Shown: positions 50,777 to 59,294, counted from the first letter of the stretch. The stretch is 64,000 nucleotides of DNA from Nostoc sp. 'Peltigera membranacea cyanobiont' N6 (GCF_002949735.1 NZ_CP026690.1:1-64000); one strand, 5' to 3'. The notes: generated by a model from the letters alone, not told the origin. Numbers and translations are program-made.

Positions 50777-51637
50777 ATGAGCAAAAAACCTAAAGGTTGG
50801 TTTAATGAAATTGTTATTCGTCCCGTTGTTAATGTAGACGGTTACGAAAGCTATGAAAAGATGTGCGGTATTGTTGCAGAATTTTATTACTCTTCGGAGG
50901 AACAAAAGCTACTGCGCCAACTAAGAACTAACCCCAAGGATTCAAGGTATATTACCCTCTACACGCTTTTTAAAGTAGGGCAAGCCAAATGCCCTGCTTA
51001 TTGGGTAAATAATGATTTATTAAGCGCATTGATGCAATCAAATTTAGATATTGAAGTTGAAAATTTGCAGTGGGCAATGAAAACAGGATTTTTTATGTTG
51101 CCCAAGGGTGTAATTCTTTCCCCAGAAAAACGTAGTATTGATGCAATTTTTTGGCATTGTGATACATCTGATGACTTACTTTATTGGGCTGCAATAGATA
51201 GGGATAGCGTTTTCTGCCGCAGATTCAAAATTAGCGATAATTTAAAAAAATTTACATATACTGATACTCAAGATTTCAATCCCCAAGTAGTTACAGATTT
51301 TAATCAATATCTACAATCAATTTTTCTACGATTAATTTTGATAATGGAGTGCCGCCCTGAACTTGTAGATACAACCAGCGAACTAGTCAGGGTGAACAAA
51401 GGTTTTGGCAAAGCGCAAGCGCAAGATTTTTATCAACCACTTTGGCTAGGACTTGGATATCGACTCAAGCGTGAAGGAACGCAAGGCAGTGAAGATAGTA
51501 GCGGTATACATGGTACTAAAAGCGTTCATTGGCGCAGAGGCTTTTTACGCAATCAGCCTTACGGAGAAGGCAGGCAGCAAAGAAAACTAGTCTGGATTGA
51601 GCCAGTTTTAGTAATGGGTGGAAAAGAATCATCATGA
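50777..51637 (+). CDS. hypothetical protein, 286 aa, conserved C-terminal WRRGFLRNQPYGEGR tail
   Basis: A mixed alpha/beta protein with a C-terminal motif VHWRRGFLRNQPYGEGRQQR followed by KLVWIEPVLV. I have a weak memory of similar tails in a broad family related to the anti-CRISPR AcrVA2; treat that as a lead only. It overlaps the next (DUF262) gene by ATGA, implying coupled translation and shared function. Confidence 0.55.
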   Translation: MSKKPKGWFNEIVIRPVVNVDGYESYEKMCGIVAEFYYSSEEQKLLRQLRTNPKDSRYITLYTLFKVGQAKCPAYWVNNDLLSALMQSNLDIEVENLQWAMKTGFFMLPKGVILSPEKRSIDAIFWHCDTSDDLLYWAAIDRDSVFCRRFKISDNLKKFTYTDTQDFNPQVVTDFNQYLQSIFLRLILIMECRPELVDTTSELVRVNKGFGKAQAQDFYQPLWLGLGYRLKREGTQGSEDSSGIHGTKSVHWRRGFLRNQPYGEGRQQRKLVWIEPVLVMGGKESS

Positions 51638-52128
51638 TATCTGACGATGAAATTAATGGCAAATATGAATCCGGTCAAGACAGATTAATTCAAGAAATTA
51701 ACAGGATAAAGCTACCAGCCTTAGTTGACAATATCAGGTTTAATCCTAATTACATGGTGATTGATAATTATAGTCAATCTGCTGTGAATTGGGATGATGT
51801 TAAAAAATCCCAGTTAATTGAATCTTTTATTATTAATTTTCCTGTAATGCCAATTGTTCTGTATGAAAAGTCATATCATACATACAAAGTTATTGATGGC
51901 AAACAAAGGTTAAAAGCAATTGTCGATTTTTACAGTAATCAATTAGTTTTGAGCGGACTAGAAGTTAAGACAGAACTAAATGGATGCACTTATGCTACTC
52001 TTCCATATCATGCAAAGACAGTGCTTAATCACCATTCTCTATCTTTGATAACTATTATCCCTTCAGAGGATGCCAGCCTCGAAGAAATAGCAAAAATCAT
52101 AGAGATTATTGCAGAACGCCTTAATTAA
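51634..52128 (+). CDS. DUF262/ParB-like domain protein, 164 aa
   Basis: Residues about 30-125 match the DUF262 (GmrSD N-terminal) ParB-like fold: NPNYMVIDNYSQSAVNWDDV, SFIINFPVMPIVLYE and the signature VIDGKQRLKAIVDFY. GmrSD-type restriction proteins are usually 550+ aa, so this is a standalone NTPase-like half without the nuclease half. It is coupled to the preceding gene by ATGA. Confidence 0.8.
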   Translation: MISDDEINGKYESGQDRLIQEINRIKLPALVDNIRFNPNYMVIDNYSQSAVNWDDVKKSQLIESFIINFPVMPIVLYEKSYHTYKVIDGKQRLKAIVDFYSNQLVLSGLEVKTELNGCTYATLPYHAKTVLNHHSLSLITIIPSEDASLEEIAKIIEIIAERLN

Positions 52129-52236
52129 AAGGCTGCGATGGCGTACCTGCCCGCCGTAGGAATCGCATCCAGCCATTAATGACTGCAACCCTAACTGACC
52201 TTTCTATCAACTTTTATATAACTTTATAAGTATTAC

Positions 52237-52265
52237 TTACAAAGTAACTCTTAAAAGGTTATAAT
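52237..52265 (+). promoter_or_regulatory. sigma70-type promoter of the XRE/GIY-YIG gene run
   Basis: TTACAA (52237-52242), exactly 17 bp, and TATAAT (52260-52265). The spacer and -35 lie in near-palindromic DNA (AAGTATTACTT, AAAGTAACTCTT) that may bind the XRE protein encoded directly downstream. Confidence 0.7.
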
Positions 52266-52313
52266 ATACGAAGATTGGGTTATTTAAAAGTAATTTTGGT
52301 GGAATATGTCTTA

Positions 52314-52538
52314 ATGCGAGTCACTTTCAGTAAAGAGTTTACAGATTTAGGTAAGCGGATAAAAAAATATAGGCAAGCATCAAACAAGTCTCTTGCGGAA
52401 CTAGCGGCTGAAGCTGGAATCAGCGTTCCTCACTGGAATCGGATTGAAAACGAGAAAGTTCAAGAATTGCCATTTGATACATTGCAAGGAATTGAAAAAG
52501 CTTTAGGTAGTGATTTAGGGGTACACTTTAATGATTGA
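52314..52538 (+). CDS. XRE-family HTH regulator, 74 aa
   Basis: From the ATG at 52314 (MRVTFSKEFTDLGKRIKKYR) a single HTH domain reads SLAELAAEAGISVPHWNRIE. The upstream TTG start at 52275 would leave almost no leader after the promoter at 52260-52265, so ATG 52314 is preferred. It overlaps the GIY-YIG gene by 8 bp. A likely autoregulator of the run of genes to 56701. Confidence 0.85.
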   Translation: MRVTFSKEFTDLGKRIKKYRQASNKSLAELAAEAGISVPHWNRIENEKVQELPFDTLQGIEKALGSDLGVHFND

Positions 52539-53073
52539 CTTATCAACTATTAATCTTTTAAGTTTGCCCTCTCTTCCGCTTGAACAGTGTCGTCAATTAC
52601 CAGATTACTCAGGTATCTATTTTGTTTTATCTGTAAGCGATGACATTCTTTATATTGGTTGCTCAATCAACTTACAAGAGCGATGGATAGGACATCATCG
52701 ATACCAGCAGTTTCAGGAAATAGGTAATGTCAGAATATCTTGGTTGCAAGTTATAGATGCAAGCCAATTGAACGTGCTTGAGCAAGAGTTGATTAGTTAT
52801 TTTAATCCTCTCTTGAATAAGCGTCGTATTTTAAAAGATGGTAAAACAAGTCAGCATAAATGGAATGATGCTAATCAAGAATCTATTAAAAAAGCGCAGT
52901 CAGCTTACAATAAAAAGCGTCCTATTTGGTCATTTCGTCCTGCACCTGTAATTCTAAAATGGCTAGAACAAGGGCGATTGAAAGATAAGAATGGCAATTT
53001 AGAAAGTAATGGAATGCTTCTAAATCGTCAACTCAAAAAGCTTATGGAACTAGAAAGCAAATTAAGTCAATGA
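52531..53073 (+). CDS. GIY-YIG protein with C-terminal RHH-like module
   Basis: The N-terminal GIY-YIG nuclease domain (about 25-105) has SGIYFVLS, LYIGCS, LQERWIGHH and the conserved Glu in VLEQELISYFNPLLN. The C-terminal ~65 residues (KWNDANQESIKKAQSAYNKK, then SFRPAPVILKWLE) are shared with the product of 54730-55218 and look like a ribbon-helix-helix DNA-binding module. It may be a nuclease guided by a repressor-like domain. Coupled upstream (8-bp overlap) and downstream (ATGA). Confidence 0.8.
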   Translation: MIDLSTINLLSLPSLPLEQCRQLPDYSGIYFVLSVSDDILYIGCSINLQERWIGHHRYQQFQEIGNVRISWLQVIDASQLNVLEQELISYFNPLLNKRRILKDGKTSQHKWNDANQESIKKAQSAYNKKRPIWSFRPAPVILKWLEQGRLKDKNGNLESNGMLLNRQLKKLMELESKLSQ

Positions 53074-53300
53074 CAAAAGAATTTCAACCTGAGAAAATTT
53101 CGGATATCGAGGTAGGTGATATAGTTCTTTTGCAATGGGATGGTTATGAAGGAGTTCCAAAATATTTATCTAACACTTGGGCAGAAGTTGTTGAGGTCAA
53201 ACGAACTAGGGTTGTTGTAAAACCAACGACGATAGTTGGAACCCAATCTGTTAGGTTTCAACAAATTGCCAAGGTTTGCAAACAGGTAGAAAAACAATGA
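53070..53300 (+). CDS. small beta-rich protein, 76 aa (KOW/SH3-like)
   Basis: Short product with a beta-rich pattern ISDIEVGDIVLLQWDGYEGV and EVVEVKRTRVVVKPTTIVG, resembling small KOW/SH3-like folds. It overlaps neighbours by ATGA on both sides. Function unknown. Confidence 0.6.
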   Translation: MTKEFQPEKISDIEVGDIVLLQWDGYEGVPKYLSNTWAEVVEVKRTRVVVKPTTIVGTQSVRFQQIAKVCKQVEKQ

Positions 53301-53677
53301 AACTGCAACGTATCGAAGCAGGTGAATATCTTACTCCTGATGGCAGGTTTTATGTTCGCAATACCTATTACTCTAACGGTATGCCCGGACGGAGTAACAC
53401 GAGTTCGGGGTGGTTGATTGAAGACAGAAGTGGGGCTACTCCATTTCAAGTAAGCAACAGTCAAAAGACTAAGCTACGGCGGGTGGATACGCTTGCACAG
53501 GCCAGAGAAATTATGGCACGGATTATTCAACGTGACGCTGAAGCAAAAAAGCTACGTGATGCCGGATGGTGTAAGGAAGACAACCCACAACAGCCGGGGG
53601 TTTGTTGGCGATCGCCGTACACAGACAGATTGTTAACACAAACAGAGGCATTACTGGAATTAAGTTTGATGTTATGA
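53297..53677 (+). CDS. hypothetical protein, 126 aa
   Basis: ATG at 53297 overlaps the previous stop. It begins MKLQRIEAGEYLTPDGRFYV, contains SSGWLIEDRSGATPFQVSNS, and a C-terminal helix with conserved Trp/Tyr. The style resembles small proteins of phage and plasmid islands. Coupled to the next gene by ATGA at 53674. Confidence 0.55.
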   Translation: MKLQRIEAGEYLTPDGRFYVRNTYYSNGMPGRSNTSSGWLIEDRSGATPFQVSNSQKTKLRRVDTLAQAREIMARIIQRDAEAKKLRDAGWCKEDNPQQPGVCWRSPYTDRLLTQTEALLELSLML

Positions 53678-53988
53678 GCAATAATTCTATGACTAATGAA
53701 GAGAGAGCATCTCTAGAAACTGCAATCAAAATTTATGTAGAGATGGGTGTACTAAATCGAGTTTCACAATCAACAAAAACATTTTTAGCTCGTGTTCCAG
53801 GTATAGATACTCGGAGACTACAAACTCTCATTAAAAACCAAAGTCAAGAAATTGCAGCAATGGCTGGGGCTAAAGATGTGATTTATAAAACTGGAGACTA
53901 CCTTCCATCTGGTCGTGGTGCTTTCGGTCTTAGAGGTGGTGGTGAACGTGCGGTAAATATTTCACCATCAATTGAGTTTATTTTTTAA
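53674..53988 (+). CDS. hypothetical protein, 104 aa
   Basis: ATG at 53674 (MSNNSMTNEERASLETAIKI) overlaps the previous stop by ATGA. Helical N-terminus, and a Gly-rich tail (SGRGAFGLRGGGERAVNISP). No family recognised. Confidence 0.5.
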   Translation: MSNNSMTNEERASLETAIKIYVEMGVLNRVSQSTKTFLARVPGIDTRRLQTLIKNQSQEIAAMAGAKDVIYKTGDYLPSGRGAFGLRGGGERAVNISPSIEFIF

Positions 53989-53997
53989 TAAAAAAAC

Positions 53998-54444
53998 ATG
54001 AACACACTAGAACTAAAACCAGGGGATAAAGTAGGGGTATTTTACTATGACAGTGTGCGTATAGGTACTAAAGCTGAAATAGAGGTAATTGAACGCATTT
54101 CCCCAACTGGACAAGTAACTCTCTCTAATGGAAAGCGTTATACATCTGATGGCAAAGAAATTGGTGCTGTAGAACCTAGTTACCTTTGGACTCTAGATAA
54201 AATACAACCAATCTTAGAAAAAATTGAAACTCTTGAGCGGCAGAAGGAAGCAGAACGACAGACTTATTTAGCATCACCTGAAGGTAGGAGAAAACAAGCA
54301 GTGAATGATACTGTCAAAGCTGCGATCGCGGCACTTAATCAATACGGCTGGTATGCTGATATTGATGGTCACATGGATGCTATAGAATCAGAAATTGAGC
54401 AAATTATCAAAAAATATGTCAGCGAACACGAACCTACAAGCTAA
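53998..54444 (+). CDS. hypothetical protein, 148 aa, beta N-terminus and helical C-terminus
   Basis: The first 55 residues (LELKPGDKVGVFYYDSVRIG, then VIERISPTGQVTLSNGKRYT) look like a KOW/SH3 barrel. The C-terminal half is helical with a charged hinge. It follows the previous gene by 9 bp. Confidence 0.55.
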   Translation: MNTLELKPGDKVGVFYYDSVRIGTKAEIEVIERISPTGQVTLSNGKRYTSDGKEIGAVEPSYLWTLDKIQPILEKIETLERQKEAERQTYLASPEGRRKQAVNDTVKAAIAALNQYGWYADIDGHMDAIESEIEQIIKKYVSEHEPTS

Positions 54445-54479
54445 AAGTTCAGTTATTTAATCAATTGAGGTTAAGTTTT

Positions 54480-54719
54480 ATGTTTGAACCAAATGAAGAG
54501 GGAAAAGTCAGACTGTACTTTACAGAAGAGAAAATTTGCATTGGTTCATATAAAGAAGTAGAAAAATATGAGCGGGAAACCAAAAACAGCTATTGGGCAT
54601 CTGAGTTTTTTGAATTACCACCAGACTATAACCCAATTGGTAAAACAGCAGATGAAATTAAGTTAGCTGTGAGAGAAGTACTTTTATCAAAGTTACTGAA
54701 GAAAAGTTTAGGTCTGTGA
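54480..54719 (+). CDS. hypothetical protein, 79 aa
   Basis: ATG at 54480 (MFEPNEEGKVRLYFTEEKIC) preceded by GAGGTTAAG. Acidic, with KTADEIKLAVREVLLSKLLK at its C-terminus. Unknown family. Confidence 0.5.
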   Translation: MFEPNEEGKVRLYFTEEKICIGSYKEVEKYERETKNSYWASEFFELPPDYNPIGKTADEIKLAVREVLLSKLLKKSLGL

Positions 54720-54729
54720 TGAACCTTAT

Positions 54730-55218
54730 ATGTACTACGGATACCGTTGCTATACCAAAGAAGATAAGCCTTTGGGTTGGCTATACACATTTGATTCTAA
54801 TCTTGAATATGCTTTTATCAATAAAAGTTTCCATTTGTGCAAGCGATGGAAAACAGAAAAAGGAGCTAAAAAACACTTCGATCATTACAATAATAATTGG
54901 CAGTTTAAGAGTAAAGGAGGCTATCTCAAAATTGAGGTAATGCCAGAAATTACTGATAATGTAAAAGAAAAATCTTCTCAGCAGCGATGGAATGAAGCCA
55001 ATCGTGATGCACTTTACCAAGCTCAAGAGAATTACAACCAGAAGCGCCCTATAATGTCATTTCGTCCGAAAGCCGAACTGTTGGAATGGCTGGACGAGGA
55101 ACGCGAAACTGATGACAATGGTGAACCAGAAACTGATGCTTCACTCTTAAATCGGAAGTTAGAAAAACTCAGACAGTTAGAACAAAAAGATTTTAGCGAT
55201 TCGTTTAAGGGAAATTAA
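54730..55218 (+). CDS. hypothetical protein, 162 aa, with C-terminal RHH-like module shared with the GIY-YIG protein
   Basis: The N-terminal 75 residues (MYYGYRCYTKEDKPLGWLYT) have many Tyr/Phe. The C-terminal 65 (QRWNEANRDALYQAQENYNQ, KRPIMSFRPKAELLEWLDEE, ASLLNRKLEKLRQLEQKD) match the C-terminus of 52531-53073 in most positions. It may bind the same DNA. A shorter overlapping frame at 54716 is rejected. Confidence 0.7.
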   Translation: MYYGYRCYTKEDKPLGWLYTFDSNLEYAFINKSFHLCKRWKTEKGAKKHFDHYNNNWQFKSKGGYLKIEVMPEITDNVKEKSSQQRWNEANRDALYQAQENYNQKRPIMSFRPKAELLEWLDEERETDDNGEPETDASLLNRKLEKLRQLEQKDFSDSFKGN

Positions 55219-55219
55219 A

Positions 55220-55435
55220 ATGTTAAATAAAATATTATCATTTGAAATAATTGAAGGGCTACCAGAAGATAATGGAACTTATTTTGTATTATTAGAAAAT
55301 GGTTCGATAAAAGAAGGATATTTTGGTTCCTTCTCTTTCCCTTATCATCAAGAAAATATTGTTAGAATTGCTAACTGTGAAGACAAGCAATTTCATTATG
55401 AAAAATTTATTGGTTGGCTAAAACCTATAGAATGA
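55220..55435 (+). CDS. hypothetical protein, 71 aa
   Basis: Begins MLNKILSFEIIEGLPEDNGT, a beta-rich small protein with FVLLENGSIKEGYFGSFSFP, start 1 bp after the previous stop. No family recognised. Confidence 0.5.
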   Translation: MLNKILSFEIIEGLPEDNGTYFVLLENGSIKEGYFGSFSFPYHQENIVRIANCEDKQFHYEKFIGWLKPIE

Positions 55436-55476
55436 TTTATATATAAAATAAAAATCTGAAGATATTATGTAAAACA

Positions 55477-55773
55477 ATGAAAGCAGAACAATTAAAAACT
55501 TTAATTATTAATATTATTAATGAAAAACCAAGGTTTTTTGATGGTGTTTGTGCTAAAGATATTAAAAATTTGCTCTTGGAACATTACGAAATTTCTGTAA
55601 GTGAAAGAACAATTATTAAAGTAATGATGGAAATAATAGATGAGGGTCAGAATAAATTTGGTGGTTCTGGTTATGTTTGCGGTGATGATAGTACACTAAC
55701 ATGGGCGGATGAACATAGTAATGCAAATTCAAAAATGAGAGGATTACATAAGTATTGGTGGTTTAATATTTAG
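55477..55773 (+). CDS. small winged-helix-like protein, 98 aa
   Basis: Residues about 20-50 (GVCAKDIKNLLLEHYEISVS, then RTIIKVMMEIIDEG) read as a winged helix. The C-terminal FGGSGYVCGDDSTLTWADEH is unusual. Possibly a regulator within the run. Confidence 0.5.
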   Translation: MKAEQLKTLIINIINEKPRFFDGVCAKDIKNLLLEHYEISVSERTIIKVMMEIIDEGQNKFGGSGYVCGDDSTLTWADEHSNANSKMRGLHKYWWFNI

Positions 55774-55872
55774 ATAATAAAAATATAAAATTTTGGACAG
55801 ACATTAATGATGTATTTTTTAATCTAATATTTATAATATTCAGAGTTTTTTAGATATAAAAATTTTAATTTT

Positions 55873-56205
55873 ATGAGTAATAAAGAAGCGACAATTGAAG
55901 TATTTAAAAATCAGAGTTACATGACCCCAGAACAGCTAAGTATTGCTGAAGAATTTCAGAATACGATAGAGGCTGAGTATGCCCTTTGTGCTGGGGAAAT
56001 GAAAAAAGCGAATATTGCAGCAGCATCTGGAGCTACATCAACTAACTCAGATAAAAAATTGTCAATAAACTATGCGTGTTTAGAAATTGACGCGATTCGT
56101 GAATACTGGTTCAAGCGTTTAATTAGCCTCATCCAAATTATCGAACACAGAAATCCACAACTTGAAAAAGAGCTAGCAAGGAAGTATTTAAATAATGAGC
56201 AGTAA
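55873..56205 (+). CDS. hypothetical protein, 110 aa
   Basis: A helical acidic product (MTPEQLSIAEEFQNTIEAEY). It overlaps the next gene by 11 bp. No family recognised. Confidence 0.5.
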   Translation: MSNKEATIEVFKNQSYMTPEQLSIAEEFQNTIEAEYALCAGEMKKANIAAASGATSTNSDKKLSINYACLEIDAIREYWFKRLISLIQIIEHRNPQLEKELARKYLNNEQ

Positions 56206-56701
56206 CTTAGACCGTCTGCTAGCAATATTAAAAGAACAAGCAGACTTGATTGATAAACTTAACACACGTTCTGACTTTCAATACAAAAGTACACAAAGGC
56301 TAGTTTTGGATTATGGTAAACCTTTTGTAACTCAGGTTAAATCACTATTTAAAGGTGAACGTAAAGCTTGCTTTGAAAATTGTTACAAGGCATTATGGGA
56401 CTATTCGCAACTAAGTTACTGTGAAGGCTTTGCTATTGATGATGAGTTGGATTTTGCAGTACCTCATGCTTGGTTAGTTAATAACGCAATGGAAGTAATT
56501 GACCCTACATGGATTGGAAATAAGTTTAAAGGCAGTACTTATTTTGGAGTAGTTTTCAATAGAGAATTTGTGATGGAGATGGCGGAAAAGACCAGAAGTT
56601 ACGGCATCCTTGATAGCGACTATATGAATGAACACCAACTTAAACGAGAAGGATTTCCGCCTCATGCACTACTTCATAAGCAGGCGATAGATGCTCAATG
56701 A
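56195..56701 (+). CDS. possible transglutaminase/papain-like protein, 168 aa
   Basis: Candidate triad order Cys-His-Asp is visible: CFENCYKALWDYS, then VPHAWLVNNAMEVIDPTW. Similar motif sets occur in phage proteins of unknown role. No signal peptide. It is the last gene of the run starting at 52314. Confidence 0.55.
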   Translation: MSSNLDRLLAILKEQADLIDKLNTRSDFQYKSTQRLVLDYGKPFVTQVKSLFKGERKACFENCYKALWDYSQLSYCEGFAIDDELDFAVPHAWLVNNAMEVIDPTWIGNKFKGSTYFGVVFNREFVMEMAEKTRSYGILDSDYMNEHQLKREGFPPHALLHKQAIDAQ

Positions 56702-56721
56702 TTAGTGTGATCGCTCCCCAC

Positions 56722-56768
56722 AGCGAGGAAAACAAAGGAGCGTAGGCACAGCCAGATGTAGGCATCGC
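56722..56768. repeat. dispersed ~45-bp repeat copy
   Basis: GAGGAAAACAAAGGAGCGTAG...GTAGGCATCGC, related to copies at 37.9, 44.4 and 58.4 kb. Confidence 0.5.
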
Positions 56769-56862
56769 ACCCTAACTTGATGGACTATTTAGTGGGTAAT
56801 AACCTGATTATTCCTGAAAAATGAGATAATTTTCTAATATATATAAATCATGAGGATATGCA

Positions 56863-57150
56863 ATGGCTAATATTTTAAAAGACTCTTTCGATTTTCCTAA
56901 AATTTCTAAATATTCTGGTTTTTCTCCAAACAAAGACAGCTATATTGTCTACTGTGTTGAGTTTGAAGGACGAGAATTAGGATATTGGATTTCTGGTACT
57001 GGAGAATGGCAGGATTTCAGGGATAATGATACAGATTTTGAAAGTTTAGAAAAATGCCTTGAAGGGCTTTATGAGATGTACCAATATGACGAAGATTACG
57101 AGTTTAGGTACTGGGTTCAAAAAGTGAAAATTAAAGCAGAAATGATTTAG
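56863..57150 (+). CDS. hypothetical protein, 95 aa
   Basis: It begins MANILKDSFDFPKISKYSGF and is acidic and aromatic (YCVEFEGRELGYWISGTGEW, EMYQYDEDYEFRYW). Preceded by GAGGAT at a suitable distance. It follows a dispersed repeat (56722-56768) that ends the 52-56.7 kb run. Confidence 0.5.
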   Translation: MANILKDSFDFPKISKYSGFSPNKDSYIVYCVEFEGRELGYWISGTGEWQDFRDNDTDFESLEKCLEGLYEMYQYDEDYEFRYWVQKVKIKAEMI

Positions 57151-57293
57151 GTGGCAAGGAGTTGCTGAATTATTTACCTAAAGATATCGCTACTCTACAG
57201 AAACAGTTTTGGGTGCAATGCCTGCGGTGGGCGGGTACGTCATCGCGTATGCCATAATATTCAGTACTCAAGTAATATTGCAGTGACGAAGAT

Positions 57294-58325
57294 ATGTTAG
57301 CTGGTGCAGCACTCCGTAAAACAGGAATTGGTTGGGAATTTGCATCAGAAGCAGCATTAGAAGATTTTGTTTGGGATAACCTACAGCAGTTATCAGGCTT
57401 AAAACCTTTAAAACGACAATATGCTGTTAAGGGCGAAATCTGCGATATCTTAGCACTTAACAACACGAGACAATTAGTAATTTTAGAACTCAAAAATACT
57501 GAAGATAGATATGTTGTCCAGCAACTAACTCGCTACTACGATAACTTACTAGACGAGAAACCATTTCAAGAGCAAATTGATTACAATCAGCCTGTCCGGT
57601 TAATTGCGATCGCACCCTCATTTCACAGACATAATCTGATTGACCGCAAACACACAAAGTTGATAGTTGATTTTTTGCAGGTTACTGTTGCCCAGATTAA
57701 TCAAAATTTTCACTTACAACTGCAAGATATTGATACTAATCAAACTTGGTCAATTCCGATTCCCTATCAGGAACTTGACATTAGCAGTACATCAAGCAAT
57801 ATTCCAGAACCACCGCAATTACTTTTAGATTGGCTTGGTGCTTGCACTGGAGAAGAACAACAAGCAATTCTCAAACTTAGAGAGAAAATTATTAGTTTTG
57901 ATGGGCGAATCAAAGAAGAATTTGAAGGTAAAAATACTATTAGATATGGCAGAGGTAAAAGCAAACCCGTAGCTGAAATTTGCTATCAAATAAGTAAAAG
58001 TAAACCATCTAAAGCAGTTGTATTTTTGCGGTTGCCAACTCCTACATCATGGCGAAAAGAAGTGATTGGTAGAATAAGACTTTGGTTAGATGGTTCGGTT
58101 GTGACTCATGTAGGTCATGTGCCAGAGGGTTTTGGTAAGATGAAGCTGCAATCTGAATGGGATGCTATGCCAAGAGAGAAAAGACCAGGGAATTATTATC
58201 ACAACAAATATTCTGCTTTAAATGCCACAATTTATAACAAATTTTTGCAAAAAGATTATAACGATATTATTACTTTAGAATCATTAGCAGATTTATCACT
58301 TTCCAAATGGTTGGCAAGAATCTAA
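57294..58325 (+). CDS. PD-(D/E)xK nuclease, NucS/DUF91-like N-terminus, 343 aa
   Basis: Residues about 30-75 contain the nuclease motif in AVKGEICDILALNNTRQLVI followed by LELK (D...ExK), with an upstream Glu in SEAALEDFVWDNL, typical of NucS-like/DUF91 domains. The C-terminal half is unfamiliar and basic. No partner helicase is adjacent. It is a probable standalone DNA endonuclease on the accessory island. Confidence 0.75.
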   Translation: MLAGAALRKTGIGWEFASEAALEDFVWDNLQQLSGLKPLKRQYAVKGEICDILALNNTRQLVILELKNTEDRYVVQQLTRYYDNLLDEKPFQEQIDYNQPVRLIAIAPSFHRHNLIDRKHTKLIVDFLQVTVAQINQNFHLQLQDIDTNQTWSIPIPYQELDISSTSSNIPEPPQLLLDWLGACTGEEQQAILKLREKIISFDGRIKEEFEGKNTIRYGRGKSKPVAEICYQISKSKPSKAVVFLRLPTPTSWRKEVIGRIRLWLDGSVVTHVGHVPEGFGKMKLQSEWDAMPREKRPGNYYHNKYSALNATIYNKFLQKDYNDIITLESLADLSLSKWLARI

Positions 58326-58369
58326 ATTTGTATAGGCTTTGCTTAAAGCGATCGCCCCCACAGCATTCA

Positions 58370-58415
58370 AGCGAGGAAAACCAACAGCGTAGGCGCAGCC
58401 CGTCGTAGACATCGC
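58370..58415. repeat. dispersed repeat copy
   Basis: GCGAGGAAAACCAACAGCGTA, then GCGCAGCCCGTCGTAGACATCGC, the best-preserved example of the repeat partly seen at 32.8, 37.9, 44.4 and 56.7 kb. Confidence 0.55.
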
Positions 58416-58421
58416 ATACAA

Positions 58422-58452
58422 AAGAGCTTGGTCATGTCATAACCAAGCTCTT
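58422..58452 (-). terminator. terminator of hsp20
   Basis: AAGAGCTTGGT (58422-58432) and ACCAAGCTCTT (58442-58452) are perfect 11-bp arms with a 9-nt loop. A TTTT follows on the minus strand, 49 bp beyond the hsp20 stop. Confidence 0.8.
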
Positions 58453-58500
58453 AGCTATCTCAATCAATTATTGGAGGTAGAGTAGTCTCATCAGAACCCA

Positions 58501-58953
58501 TTAGGCAGCAGATTGTTCAAGATTAACCTTGACGACTTTGTTCTTTTCTTGCTCAGTTTTTGGCAGTGTCAAATTCAAAATGCCGTCTTTATAATCTGCG
58601 GTGACATTGGTGTTTTGAACCTTAGCAGATAGTGGAATTACACGTTGGAATTTACCATAGTAGAATTCACTTCTTGTAGTGCCATTGTTTTCGGTTTTAG
58701 TTTGGGACTTGCGCTCACCACTAATGTGAACAGCGTCTTGGGTGACTTGAATATCTAAGTCTTTAGCTTCCAATCCTGGCAGTTCTAGTTTGAGATGGAT
58801 CGCATCATCATTTTCTTGCAATTCAGCCGCCGGAACTTTGATAAAATCTCTGTCAAACCGTGCAGATGGGACTCTGGTATCTCCAAATAAGCCGTTGATG
58901 TGACGTTCTAAAGCGTTCAAGTCTTGCCAGGGGTTGTAACGAACTAGTGCCAT
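58501..58953 (-). CDS. hspA: Hsp20/alpha-crystallin small heat shock protein
   Basis: A 150-aa small heat-shock chaperone. The alpha-crystallin domain spans about 40-140, with LKLELPGLEAKDLDIQVTQD, HISGERKSQ and the terminal DGILNLTLPK motif. The N-terminus MALVRYNPWQDLNALERHIN is typical of cyanobacterial HspA. It would bind unfolding proteins and thylakoid membranes under heat stress. It has its own terminator; no CIRCE element is seen upstream. Confidence 0.95.
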   Translation of the reverse strand: MALVRYNPWQDLNALERHINGLFGDTRVPSARFDRDFIKVPAAELQENDDAIHLKLELPGLEAKDLDIQVTQDAVHISGERKSQTKTENNGTTRSEFYYGKFQRVIPLSAKVQNTNVTADYKDGILNLTLPKTEQEKNKVVKVNLEQSAA

Positions 58954-59294
58954 AACTCTTTCTCGGAAAAATTCAGCTATTGTTTAATCGTTTTTGCACT
59001 TGGGTTTGTGCTTATGTATTTATAATAAGTATGCTTAAAACTCCTGTAAATTCGGTTCTCATCACCTCATACAAGGATGATTACCGCACTAAAGTAGACC
59101 TAAAATAAGATTACGGTTTACTCGATTTTTGCGGTTCGGTAAACCAGAATAAGAACTATTAATGTCACTAATAATCAACTAATAAATCTGCTGTTGAAGG
59201 GGATAGTACAGTTAGGCATTGCTTATATTTCCAAAACAACAATCACACTCGCTTTACTCGCTTCGCCATCGCACTCTTCAATAAGCATTTCGAT
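58954..59294. other. intergenic, no gene
   Basis: About 340 bp. An AT-rich segment near 59010-59040 (TATGTATTTATAATAAGTATGC) may hold the hsp20 promoter. No small gene is supported. Confidence 0.4.

Noticed and set aside
54716..54940. 74-codon frame overlapping 54730-55218
   Set aside because: The other phase shares a C-terminal module with the GIY-YIG protein and is clearly the coding one.
57170..57493. 107-codon frame antisense to the NucS-like gene start
   Set aside because: Overlaps the start of a gene with a clear nuclease motif and contains repeat-derived residues.
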